Source: KBS-96 sp049585195 (GTDB lineage: Bacteria; Acidobacteriota; Terriglobia; Bryobacterales; Bryobacteraceae). Taken from it: a stretch of DNA of 33,968 bases. The stretch covers positions 1 through 33,968 of the forward strand of contig JBAUZG010000130.1 in NCBI GenBank assembly GCA_049585195.1. The letters run 5' to 3'. Numbering within the stretch: the first letter of the stretch is position 1; each line of letters begins with the position of its first letter. Position numbers and translations under genes: made by a program. Positions 1 to 7,896 of this stretch are shown in pieces. The notes below the pieces were generated by a model that was not told the DNA's origin, searched no databases, and worked only from the letters and a program-made list of their open reading frames with translations.

Positions 1-1
1 A

Positions 2-280
2 TCAAACATTCTACATTTCACGTGCAGTTCGCTACCCGAGCACCTGAGGGCGATGGATCGCTATACGACGCTCGCCGCCGAGGGACTCGTGGCGCAAGGC
101 GTAAAAATCACTATCGGCAAGATTTTGTTCGATCCGCCGTGGACGTTTTTTCGCAGTTATGTATTGAAACGTGGATTTCTGGACGGGCTCGAAGGGTTGG
201 CGATTGCCTATATGGCCGCCTTTTACAACTTCGTGAAATATACGAAGGCGTGTTATATGAAGCCTGGGCGCGACAGCTAA
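2..280 (+). CDS. Glycosyltransferase family 2, C-terminal fragment (5' end outside window)
   Basis: An open frame enters from the left edge and stops at 278-280, giving 92 residues with no start in the window. The segment GKILFDPPWTFFRSYVLKRG followed by FLDG, then a hydrophobic helix and a Phe/Lys/Tyr-rich tail (FVKYTKA), is the usual C-terminus of WaaE/KdtX-like family 2 glycosyltransferases. These transfer sugars in LPS-core or exopolysaccharide assembly at the inner membrane. The catalytic DXD part lies upstream and cannot be seen. It ends 11 bp before the next glycosyltransferase on the same strand, so the two are probably co-transcribed. The family call rests on the C-terminus only, and the sugar and acceptor are unknown. 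Confidence 0.75.
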   Translation, partial: SNILHFTCSSLPEHLRAMDRYTTLAAEGLVAQGVKITIGKILFDPPWTFFRSYVLKRGFLDGLEGLAIAYMAAFYNFVKYTKACYMKPGRDS

Positions 281-291
281 CTCAAAGAAAG

Positions 292-1194
292 GTGAAAGTT
301 CTTCATATCGATACGGGCCGTGAAATGCGCGGCGGCCAGCACCAAGTACTGCTACTGCTGAAATTGCTGGATGAAGCAGGAATTGACGTCAAGCTGTTGG
401 CGCGTGAGGGTTCGCCGCTTTTGGACGAGGCGCGAAAGCTGAAATTTAAGGTTGCGCCGGCCACCGTTCGGAACGTCTTCATCGATTCCTGCGATGCCGA
501 TCTGACCCATGCGCACGATGCGCGCGCGCACACAATCGCCGCTATTGCTTGCTGCAGACCCATTGTGGTTTCGCGGCGCGTAGCGTTTCCTGTGAAATCA
601 AACGTCCTATCGCACTGGAAGTACACAAAAGCGGCGCGGTTTCTCGCAGTTTCGCAGTTTGTCCGAAACCAGCTTCAGGCCGCCGGGATTCCTCCCGCCA
701 AAATCGACGTTGTCCATGACGCGTTTGCCGGCCGCGAACCCGGGATCTGGGACCCAATTGCGCCAGCAGTGGCGCTCGAGTCAAACGATCCGCGGAAAGG
801 ACGGCCCCTGATTGAACAGGCTTCAAAGCTGTGTGGCATTCCTGTGCACTTTTCGGCGAATCTTCCTCGCGATCTGTCACGCGCATCCATGTTCGTCTAT
901 ATAACTCAAACGGAAGGTTTGGGGTCCGCTGCGATACTGGCAATGCAGATGGGTATTCCTGTGATTGCCAGTTGCGTGGGCGGCCTGGCCGAAGTCTTTG
1001 AACACCAACGCTCCGGCCTGTATACGGAAAATCAGCCCGAAGAGATTGCGAAGAATATGAGCCGGCTGGCCCAAGATGGAAAGCTGGTGGCTGCAATGAT
1101 CGCCGAAGCTAAGACACGCGCACATGAAAAGTTCTCGCCCGAGAGATTAGTTGATGACACGACCGCCTCGTACGGGAGAGCGCTGAGTGGTTGA
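292..1194 (+). CDS. GT4-type glycosyltransferase
   Basis: This 300-residue protein starts VKVLHIDTGREMRGGQHQV, a typical first beta strand and Gly-rich donor-side loop of a GT-B glycosyltransferase. The C-terminal half has the segment TEGLGSAAILAMQMGIPVIA followed by a GG-x-x-E-type loop, as in the GT4 nucleotide-sugar binding region. The likely role is cytoplasmic transfer of a sugar to a lipid-linked or LPS acceptor. I chose GTG 292 because the frame upstream of it (from ATG 22) overlaps the C-terminal coding region of the previous glycosyltransferase in another frame and reads as Arg-rich shadow sequence. It lies 11 bp after the previous stop and overlaps the next gene by 8 bp. Substrate specificity cannot be read. 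Confidence 0.82.
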   Translation: MKVLHIDTGREMRGGQHQVLLLLKLLDEAGIDVKLLAREGSPLLDEARKLKFKVAPATVRNVFIDSCDADLTHAHDARAHTIAAIACCRPIVVSRRVAFPVKSNVLSHWKYTKAARFLAVSQFVRNQLQAAGIPPAKIDVVHDAFAGREPGIWDPIAPAVALESNDPRKGRPLIEQASKLCGIPVHFSANLPRDLSRASMFVYITQTEGLGSAAILAMQMGIPVIASCVGGLAEVFEHQRSGLYTENQPEEIAKNMSRLAQDGKLVAAMIAEAKTRAHEKFSPERLVDDTTASYGRALSG

Positions 1195-2014
1195 TCCGCA
1201 CCTGCTTACCATTCTGGCGGGCGTTTTCGGATTGGCAGTGGGAAGCTTCCTAAATGTCTGCATCTACCGATTGCCGCGAAAACTATCGGTGATAACGCCG
1301 CGCTCCTTCTGCCCGGAATGCAACGAGCAGATTGCCTGGCACGATAACATTCCGATAGTCAGTTATCTCCTTCTTCGGGGCAGGTGCCGGCGCTGCCGGG
1401 CCGCTATTCCCTGGCGGTATCCGTTCAACGAGCTGGCAACAGCGCTTCTCTTTGGCGCCGTCATCCAGCGCTGGGGATTGACGCCCGAGGGTATTAAGTG
1501 GCTGGTGTTTGGGTGCCTGATGGTGGTGTTGTTCTGGACCGACGCCGAGACTAAGCTGCTGCCAGACGTGTTAACCATAGGCGGGCTCGTGGCCGGCTTG
1601 TTTTTCGCCGCGATCGTCCCGTTGCGAAGTTCCTTTTTCTGGTGGATGTCCGGAGGACTACCAGAGCCCGTCGATTCGGTTGTGACAGCAATGATTTCAG
1701 CTATGTTGCTGGCCCTTCCCTTCCTCTTGTTCTCGGAAGGATATGCGCGCATACGCGGCATTTCTCCGGCGGGTTGGGGCGACACAAAGCTACTAGGGAT
1801 GCTGGGCTCCTTTTTGGGGCCGGAGCGGGGACTGCTGGCCCTGCTGATCGGCTCAATAAGCGGCGCTGTGATTGGCTTGGGCTATATTTGGGGAACGGGC
1901 AAGAGCCCGAAAACCGATCCAATTCCATACGGCCCTTTTTTGTGCGCGGCGAGTTTGGCTGTCCTGTTTTGGGAATCCAATTTTTTCGCGACCTGGTGGA
2001 ATTTCGCGGCGTAA
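1187..2014 (+). CDS. pilD: Prepilin peptidase / N-methyltransferase (type IV leader peptidase, A24)
   Basis: This 275-residue polytopic inner-membrane protein has GSFLNVCIYRLP at residues 19-30. Two Cys pairs follow at 42/45 and 67/70, forming the zinc-type cytoplasmic loop that full-length bifunctional PilD enzymes have before the protease domain. The two catalytic aspartates of the A24 family are visible as D119 (WTDAE) and D199 (GWGDTKLLG, the GxGD motif). The enzyme cleaves the leader of type IV pilins and pseudopilins and methylates the new N-terminus. It starts at GTG 1187, overlapping the upstream glycosyltransferase by 8 bp, so translation is probably coupled. No pilin or pilus assembly genes are visible in this window, so its substrates lie elsewhere. 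Confidence 0.95.
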   Translation: MVDPHLLTILAGVFGLAVGSFLNVCIYRLPRKLSVITPRSFCPECNEQIAWHDNIPIVSYLLLRGRCRRCRAAIPWRYPFNELATALLFGAVIQRWGLTPEGIKWLVFGCLMVVLFWTDAETKLLPDVLTIGGLVAGLFFAAIVPLRSSFFWWMSGGLPEPVDSVVTAMISAMLLALPFLLFSEGYARIRGISPAGWGDTKLLGMLGSFLGPERGLLALLIGSISGAVIGLGYIWGTGKSPKTDPIPYGPFLCAASLAVLFWESNFFATWWNFAA

Positions 2015-2051
2015 ATGTCCATCCACTTGGTGTACGATAGGACTTTATAAT

Positions 2052-2891
2052 ATGAAGCAATTGGTGCAAGCGGTTGCGCCGGACGATCCAGATTGGCTCC
2101 TGATTAACCAGATCGATCCCCTGCGGCTACCCAGGCACATCGCCATCATCATGGATGGAAACGGCCGTTGGGCACGGCAAAGAAATTTCGCCCGGCTCTT
2201 CGGACACAGAGCGGGCGTGAACGCAGTCCGGATTACCGCTGAAACCTGCGCACAGATGGGCGTCGATATTCTGACGCTGTATGCATTCTCGGTCGAGAAC
2301 TGGAAGCGGCCGCGGCACGAGGTGGAGGGTTTGTGGCGATTGCTGCGGCATTATTTGAGACGCGAGCTGCCGAATCTGATGAAAAACAATATCCGGTTAG
2401 CGGCTATCGGCCGAACGGAATTGCTGCCCGCCACGGTCCAAGAGGATCTCTGGCGGGTGATGGATGCCACCTCGCGTAATGGCGGGATGAAACTAAACCT
2501 GGCATTGAACTACGGCGGTCGCGCGGAGTTAGTAGACGCTGTAAACCAGATGATTAGTGCGGCGCGTGTCGAGGGAACACTCGAATCGCTCGAAGTAACC
2601 GAGGAGGCAATTTCGTCCCACCTCTATACGGCGGGTCTTGACGATCCCGACCTGCTGATCCGCACCTCAGGCGAAATGCGTGTCAGCAATTTTCTGTTGT
2701 GGCAGATTGCATATGCTGAGCTTTACGTGACCGAGACCCTGTGGCCCGATTTCAACCGCACAAATCTGCTCGAGGCGGTGATCGAATTTCAAAGCCGTGA
2801 ACGGCGTTTCGGCGGCGTGGTCCGGGCGAGCGAGGCCCGGCTCGAAGAAGTCGAGATTCTCTTTCAAGAACTTGAAATTCCGTCCCTGTGA
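2052..2891 (+). CDS. uppS: Undecaprenyl diphosphate synthase (cis-prenyltransferase)
   Basis: This 279-residue cytosolic enzyme condenses isopentenyl diphosphate units onto farnesyl diphosphate to make the C55 lipid carrier used for peptidoglycan and polysaccharide export. The catalytic signature MDGNGRWA is at residues 34-41 with the key Asp at 35. It is followed by FGHRAGVNAV, the TLYAFSVENWKRP segment, and near the C-terminus the DLLIRTSGEMRVSNFLLWQ block that binds the homoallylic substrate. ATG 2052 gives the normal family length. The open frame extends further upstream but would overlap pilD by about 140 bp with no family-like sequence. It lies 37 bp after pilD and is followed by cdsA, the common uppS-cdsA order. 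Confidence 0.96.
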   Translation: MKQLVQAVAPDDPDWLLINQIDPLRLPRHIAIIMDGNGRWARQRNFARLFGHRAGVNAVRITAETCAQMGVDILTLYAFSVENWKRPRHEVEGLWRLLRHYLRRELPNLMKNNIRLAAIGRTELLPATVQEDLWRVMDATSRNGGMKLNLALNYGGRAELVDAVNQMISAARVEGTLESLEVTEEAISSHLYTAGLDDPDLLIRTSGEMRVSNFLLWQIAYAELYVTETLWPDFNRTNLLEAVIEFQSRERRFGGVVRASEARLEEVEILFQELEIPSL

Positions 2892-2978
2892 ATTCCTGAC
2901 AGTTGGCCTCTGACCGGATTCTCAGCCGTTTCATAATAGTTTGGTGATAACGAGCGTTCGATTCGCGGCGCGGGCATC

Positions 2979-3749
2979 ATGATCCGCGTCATAACCGGAT
3001 TACTGCTCGCACTCTTTGCCTGTTACGTCGTTCTCCTTTCTCCGCCGCTGGTCTTTCGCCTTACTGCGGTCGCCGTTGGCGCACAGTGCTACTGGGAATA
3101 CTCGGGACTGGTAAAGGCGCACGGAATCCCACGGCCCGCGGTGTTCGGATTTCTTGCTGGTCTTGCGCTTCTATTCGCCACAGGTCCCGTGGCTGTCCTC
3201 GCGATAAGCCTGCTGTTGGTAGCAGCTTTATCGGTGGGCTTGCGAGACAACAATCTGGCAGAGATACTGCCGCGCGTGGCCTGCGAATTCTTCGGCGCGC
3301 TGTATACATTCCTTCCTTGGCATTTCGCTGAGCTCCTGCGGATGCGAAGCATCCACTGGCTGCTGTTCGCCCTCGCAGTGACCTGGTTTGGCGACTCAGT
3401 GGCCTATTATGTGGGCCGGGGATTTGGGCGCCATCGCCTCGCTCCAATAGTGAGTCCGAACAAAAGTTGGGAAGGCGCGGCGGGTGCGGTTGGCGGTTCG
3501 GTGGCATTCGGCCTTCTGTATATGGGATATTTCGAGCCGCATATTGTCGCCTGGAAGGTAATCGTAGTGGCAGTGCTTTCGAATGTTGCCGGACAATTCG
3601 GAGACCTGGTTGAATCGGCCATCAAACGCGGCGCGGGCGTCAAGGATAGCGGAGCGCTTCTGCCTGGACACGGCGGGCTGTTAGACCGCGTCGATGGCAG
3701 CTTGTTCGCGATTCCCGTTGCGTATGCGCTTTCGCTCCTGATTTCTTAG
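2979..3749 (+). CDS. cdsA: Phosphatidate cytidylyltransferase (CDP-diglyceride synthase)
   Basis: This 256-residue integral membrane enzyme makes CDP-diacylglycerol from phosphatidic acid and CTP, the branch point for phospholipid synthesis. The first ~110 residues are a run of hydrophobic helices. The middle has SPNKSWEGAAGAVGG. The C-terminal family signature is complete: SAIKRGAGVKDSG, then LPGHGGLLDRVDGS with the conserved KD, HGG and DRxD residues. The length is normal. It lies 87 bp after uppS. Upstream is a weak promoter-like pair (CTGACC, 16 bp, CATAAT around 2910-2938), so it may also have its own transcript. The next usual partner, dxr, is not present. Downstream is a decay zone. 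Confidence 0.95.
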   Translation: MIRVITGLLLALFACYVVLLSPPLVFRLTAVAVGAQCYWEYSGLVKAHGIPRPAVFGFLAGLALLFATGPVAVLAISLLLVAALSVGLRDNNLAEILPRVACEFFGALYTFLPWHFAELLRMRSIHWLLFALAVTWFGDSVAYYVGRGFGRHRLAPIVSPNKSWEGAAGAVGGSVAFGLLYMGYFEPHIVAWKVIVVAVLSNVAGQFGDLVESAIKRGAGVKDSGALLPGHGGLLDRVDGSLFAIPVAYALSLLIS

Positions 3750-3942
3750 GCGCCGCTCCACCAGGTGAGCGAGACCTTCAAGTGCAATTCGCGACGATTC
3801 AACGCGCGGCAAGCCCGGCAGCTCCATCACTGGCCGGACTTCGATCGTACCTGTGCGCGCTGGTGGAATCCGGGCGGCTATGCAGAGAGCCTCATCGAGG
3901 TTCTTCTTGCTCGTCAAGGTAAACCAGCAACATGTATTTCAT
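3745..3942 (-). pseudogene. Decayed YCII/DGPF-domain gene joined to the start of an ECF42-like sigma factor
   Basis: On the minus strand, ATG 3942 opens MKYMLLVYLDE, the characteristic first strand of YCII/DGPF-domain proteins. That frame stops within 16 codons. In a neighbouring frame, from about 3917, the sequence KNLDEALCIAARIPPARTGT followed by IEVRPV matches how DGPF proteins end, so roughly 70 middle residues are missing. A few residues later RVESSRIALEGLAHLVERRL resembles the beginning of ECF42-type sigma factors, which are normally encoded next to DGPF genes. After that the frame runs into the end of cdsA on the other strand and the match is lost. I read this as a deletion-scarred remnant of a DGPF-ECF42 pair. 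The family assignments come from memory of consensus patterns and have not been searched. Confidence 0.5.
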
Positions 3943-4002
3943 TCGTAAAGCTCCATAAGTAATGCGAACATTGAGCGCCCGAATCGACGCCTTAGCAGAA
4001 AA

Positions 4003-4170
4003 TTACTGCGCCGGCTCGCGCTTGGCAACCACCAATAAAGGGATACTTACTGCATTCCACACGTGCCGATTTGTTGCGCCGTCTCGAATCTCGAGGGGAA
4101 GCGGCGAAAAACTAGACGCGAGCGCTTGCGGTAGTCGCCAACTATAGCGAGCGCCGCTTTCTGGAGCCGG
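4003..4170 (-). pseudogene. Possible C-terminal remnant of an unidentified gene
   Basis: The minus strand between stops is open for 55 codons and ends at 4003. It has no start codon context and is too short for a normal gene. The last part, WNAVSIPLLVVAKREPAQ, looks like a natural protein C-terminus with a final hydrophobic beta strand, as seen for example in small methyltransferases, but I cannot name the family. It lies just upstream of the DGPF relic on the same strand, so both may be remains of one old minus-strand operon. It could also be a chance open frame. The rest of 3950-4300 shows no gene that I can support. Confidence 0.25.
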
Positions 4171-4297
4171 TTACCTGAAATTCAGCCGCGGCCGGCGCGA
4201 CATATGCCTGGCGACGAGCCCTCCCAATCGCGGAGCACACATTTGTATTACAGATTAGATATTATGGACGCCACAGATTTACAGTCACCTCATCCAC

Positions 4298-4303
4298 AAG
4301 GAG
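4298..4303 (+). promoter_or_regulatory. Shine-Dalgarno site for the first TonB receptor
   Basis: AAGGAG lies 6 bp before ATG 4310. It decides between two overlapping ATG codons (4306 and 4310), because only 4310 opens the long receptor frame. Confidence 0.7.
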
Positions 4304-4309
4304 CTATGT

Positions 4310-7300
4310 ATGCTTTGGATGACATCGCGTTCAAGGCTGTCGGGCTGGCTCGCGCTCCTTCGCGCGCATGCCGCTCGCGCCGGTTGCGTGCTCTTTTTGA
4401 GCCTTAACTTTCAGTCGTCTGCCCAGGTAAGCACTGCCACAATCACCGGAACGGTCACTGATCCTCAGGGCTCCCCAGTTGCTGGCGTAAAGGTGCTTGT
4501 GGTCGAGACCAATACAAACTTTCAGGCGGGCTCGGAGACGAATGCGGATGGCATTTACCGAATCCAGTCCCTTCAGCCAGGCAGCTACAACGTGACCTTC
4601 GAAGCTCCCGGCTTCAAAACTTTGGCGCAACAAGGTCTTCAGTTGAAGGTCGGCGACGTTTTGCCCGTCAACGGCACCCTTCAACTCGGGCAAATCACCG
4701 AGCAGGTGGAGGTAACGAGCCAAGGTACTTTGCTTGAAACCGAGACATCATCCACTAGCACGGTCACCGAAGGCGACACACTCTACAAGATGCCACTCTA
4801 CCAGCGCTATGTTTTGAACACTTTGAATATCAGCCCGAACGTGACGATGAACGGCTATGCTTATGGCGGTTCGCTCAGTGGGTTCAACGTTTCGGGATTG
4901 AGATCGACTGGTACCACTGTGTTCGAAGATGGGGTCTTTGGAAATGACCCCGTGCTAAGTACCGGAACCGACATTAAGCCGGTTGAAAATTCTGTGGGTG
5001 AAGTTCAGTTGGTTACCGGTACGTTGCCGGCAGAATATGGTCACTCCTCGGGAGGGGTACTCACTGTAGCGAAGAAGAACGGCACGAACGAGTACCACGG
5101 CGAGGCTTCCGATTTGGGGCGCACCCGAAGCATGACTCACCGTCAGTTCTTCAACTTATATAAGACCTCTCAGCCGCAGCCTGGAGCACCCGACGGAGTG
5201 CCCGCGTGGTTTATGCAGTTGGATGGCAGCCTAGCGGGACCGATTTCCATTCCCAAGGTCTACGACGGCAAAAATAAGACATTTTTCTATTTCGGCATTC
5301 AGAAGCTCATCGAAAAAAAATCGGCGGCATTCACCAGCCAGACACCCACCCCCGCCGAAGAGAATGGCAACTTCACGTTCGGTGGAATAGGCCAGCAGCT
5401 TTACGATCCTTCGACAACGAAGCTCGTGAATGGCGTGTGGACGCGTCAGCCGATTCCTGGGAACATCATCCCGGCCAGCGAAATGGACCCAGTCTACACA
5501 AAGCTCGTTTCGTTCAATCCTTGGGCTCCCCCCAATACGCCTGGTTCGCTGACCACCACCGGTCCGGTGAGCAACTATACTTGGGAGTCACGGTCGCGGA
5601 CTTTCTTCAGCGACTTTTCGGGCCGCGCGGACCACCAATTTAACCCTGATCTTAGGGCGTACGGCAGCTACACATACAACTACACAAGCGGCCTGCAACG
5701 TCCAACCAGTATCACTGTTCCAGCTTTCGATTATGCAAACGGAATTATCACGCCCTTCACTCAGCAGAACGCGTCAACCGGCTTAACGAAATTGTTCGGC
5801 CCTACCTCTCTCAACGATCTGAGAGTCGGCTTCTATCGACTCCGGAACGATACGCTTGTTCCGTCCTTCAACCAAGATTGGCCGGGACAATTGGGAATAC
5901 CGAACGACAATCCGGCGCTGTTCCCAACCTTTAGCGGCACGGTGGCATCTGGTAATTCAACCGCACCCGCATTGAACACCACATACGGCCTTGGGGCTCC
6001 TTCGCCTTCTACAGGTATTCGTCAAGTTTGGACATTCCGAGACGATTTTTCGAAGGTAGTCGGGACCCATGCTTTCAAGATGGGCTATGAATTCCTATAT
6101 TTTCAGGCAAACTATAGCCAGTTAGGGCAGCCCAGCGGCATTTTCCAGTTTGACAACATGACGGCGGGCCTACAGCCGAATGGACAGCCTCTTCCTAACA
6201 CCGGCAATCAACTCGCAGGTTTAGAACTCGGATATGTGCGGCAGGCGAACTTTACGGAGTACACAAGTACATGGTTGCCGCGTGACTCGATCAATAGTCT
6301 TTACTTCCAGGACGACTGGAAGTTTTCACCCTCGCTAACGTTCAACTTGGGCCTGCGATGGTCAACGGAAAGTCCCTTCCATACGGCCCACAACCTGATC
6401 AGTAACTTCAGTCCCACCACCATGGATCCTGTCACTGGAAAAATGGGCGCTGTCATTCATCCCGATGGCGGACTGAACGAACGCGATCTGAAGAACTTTC
6501 AGCCGCGCATTGGTATGGCGTGGCATCCGCTCGACAAGCTGGTTTTCCGCGGCGGTTTCGGCATCAACACCATCGATATCCGCTTCCCGAATGCCCTACA
6601 ACAATTCGACGAGTATCAAGCCCAGGTAGCACAGCAGCAAGCTCCTGGCAATCCCGAGCCTCTCTACCGCATCAGTCAATTTCCGGGAGGTGTCAACTAC
6701 CCAATACTCCAGAATGACACTTCCCCCTTCGTGGGTACGAACTATAGTTCGCGCAATATTTACTGGATGGACAGCCACTTACATCCGGGTTACGCAATGA
6801 ACTGGAACGCCAGCGTGCAATACCAATTAAGCACTAACAACATTCTGAAATTGACATACCAGGGTTCTGCCGGTGTCGACCTGGTGGAAAGCTGGAATGT
6901 CAATGTGTTCCCTACGAGCTTTGGAGCAAATAATCCGGCGCTCCGCGCCGCCGCGTTCGCAGCGCCGCAGAACTATCTGCCTTATCCGCAGTTCGGCTCG
7001 ATCGACTACATGTCAAATACCGGCCATTCGACTTATCACTCAGGCACGGTACAGTTCCAGAAACGCTATTCGCAGGGCCTGGTGCTTGACTCTTATTACA
7101 CGTTTTCTAAAGCGATCGACGATTGCGACAACGACTACGGTACGTGTACGGGGGTAGCGCCTGTAGAGGATCGCAATTTGAACAAGGGTCGCGCCGGGTA
7201 TGACCGGACGCACGTTTTTGTTACGAGCTTCACTTATGAGCTCCCAGTCGGCCAAGGACGGCATTTCCTGAACCACAACAAGTTCCTTGATTATTTAGTG

Positions 7301-7816
7301 GGCGGCTACGAGCTGGCTTGGATTCAGAGCATCGAATCCGGTAACCCGTTCGGCTTCACATTTGTAAACAGCCCGTACAATTACTACCCGACAGCCATTG
7401 GCAATCAGGTTCCGAACCTGACTTGCAACCACATTTCCATGCCACAGTTTGGCCTCGGCAATGATATAGGCGGCAACCGATTCAACCAGGCGCTGGAAAA
7501 TCCTGTGTTACCTGTAAGTTGTTTCGCGGTTCCTGCTCCGTTTACGCCGGGAAACGCTGGGCGGAATATCGTGACGGGCCCTGGAATCCTTTATTCGCAG
7601 TTCTCCGCTAAGAAAAACTTCCGCCTAACGGAGAGATTGAACTTGCAGTTTCGCTTTGACTTCCAGAATCCGTTCCACAACTACGGCTTCAACAATCCGA
7701 GCAACACCCTTGACTACAAGAATCCGCAACTATTCGGCAAAATCACCGGCGATCAGACTACTGCGTCATTCGACGGCCAGCCGTTGATGAACCTTATGCT
7801 TAAGCTGAGTTTCTAA
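4310..7816 (+). CDS. Oar-like TonB-dependent outer-membrane receptor with carboxypeptidase-regulatory-like domain
   Basis: The 1168-residue protein begins with a long signal peptide ending near SSAQ (residues 36-39). An Ig-like carboxypeptidase-regulatory domain follows at about 43-125 (ITGTVTDPQGSPVAGVKVLV, then DGIYRIQSLQPGSYNVTFEA). A TonB plug region lies at about 150-265, with GLRSTGTTVFEDGVFGNDP and GTNEYHGEA. The rest is a beta barrel, and the chain ends in Phe (LMLKLSF), the usual outer-membrane insertion signal. Such receptors take up large ligands using TonB energy and are greatly expanded in Acidobacteriota. No SusD-like partner, TonB/ExbBD or sugar-utilisation gene is adjacent, so the ligand cannot be inferred. 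A clear SD sits at 4298-4303. The gene is a single unit between a decay zone and convergent transporter genes. Confidence 0.9.
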   Translation: MLWMTSRSRLSGWLALLRAHAARAGCVLFLSLNFQSSAQVSTATITGTVTDPQGSPVAGVKVLVVETNTNFQAGSETNADGIYRIQSLQPGSYNVTFEAPGFKTLAQQGLQLKVGDVLPVNGTLQLGQITEQVEVTSQGTLLETETSSTSTVTEGDTLYKMPLYQRYVLNTLNISPNVTMNGYAYGGSLSGFNVSGLRSTGTTVFEDGVFGNDPVLSTGTDIKPVENSVGEVQLVTGTLPAEYGHSSGGVLTVAKKNGTNEYHGEASDLGRTRSMTHRQFFNLYKTSQPQPGAPDGVPAWFMQLDGSLAGPISIPKVYDGKNKTFFYFGIQKLIEKKSAAFTSQTPTPAEENGNFTFGGIGQQLYDPSTTKLVNGVWTRQPIPGNIIPASEMDPVYTKLVSFNPWAPPNTPGSLTTTGPVSNYTWESRSRTFFSDFSGRADHQFNPDLRAYGSYTYNYTSGLQRPTSITVPAFDYANGIITPFTQQNASTGLTKLFGPTSLNDLRVGFYRLRNDTLVPSFNQDWPGQLGIPNDNPALFPTFSGTVASGNSTAPALNTTYGLGAPSPSTGIRQVWTFRDDFSKVVGTHAFKMGYEFLYFQANYSQLGQPSGIFQFDNMTAGLQPNGQPLPNTGNQLAGLELGYVRQANFTEYTSTWLPRDSINSLYFQDDWKFSPSLTFNLGLRWSTESPFHTAHNLISNFSPTTMDPVTGKMGAVIHPDGGLNERDLKNFQPRIGMAWHPLDKLVFRGGFGINTIDIRFPNALQQFDEYQAQVAQQQAPGNPEPLYRISQFPGGVNYPILQNDTSPFVGTNYSSRNIYWMDSHLHPGYAMNWNASVQYQLSTNNILKLTYQGSAGVDLVESWNVNVFPTSFGANNPALRAAAFAAPQNYLPYPQFGSIDYMSNTGHSTYHSGTVQFQKRYSQGLVLDSYYTFSKAIDDCDNDYGTCTGVAPVEDRNLNKGRAGYDRTHVFVTSFTYELPVGQGRHFLNHNKFLDYLVGGYELAWIQSIESGNPFGFTFVNSPYNYYPTAIGNQVPNLTCNHISMPQFGLGNDIGGNRFNQALENPVLPVSCFAVPAPFTPGNAGRNIVTGPGILYSQFSAKKNFRLTERLNLQFRFDFQNPFHNYGFNNPSNTLDYKNPQLFGKITGDQTTASFDGQPLMNLMLKLSF

Positions 7817-7837
7817 GACGGATACCAAGCGGAGCAA

Positions 7838-7871
7838 CGAGACTCGTCTCGGCGCGATAGGCACGAGTGCC
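7838..7871. terminator. Two short hairpins between convergent genes
   Basis: The 80 bp gap between the converging receptor and MFS genes holds CGAGAC-TC-GTCTCG (7838-7851) and GGCAC-GA-GTGCC (7860-7871). Both are perfect short inverted repeats. There is no T-run, so they are only candidates for a bidirectional transcription stop. Confidence 0.3.
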
Positions 7872-7896
7872 CGCGCGCCACTGATGCAGCCGGAGA

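Noticed and set aside
22..291. N-terminal extension of the GT4 glycosyltransferase frame from ATG 22
   Set aside because: It overlaps the coding end of the upstream family 2 glycosyltransferase in another frame, and its translation is Arg-rich without family character. GTG 292 opens exactly at the first beta strand.
2027..2051. TATAAT directly before the uppS start as a promoter
   Set aside because: The nearest TTGGTG is only 13 bp away, and the site would start transcription inside the coding region. It is more likely chance AT-rich sequence.
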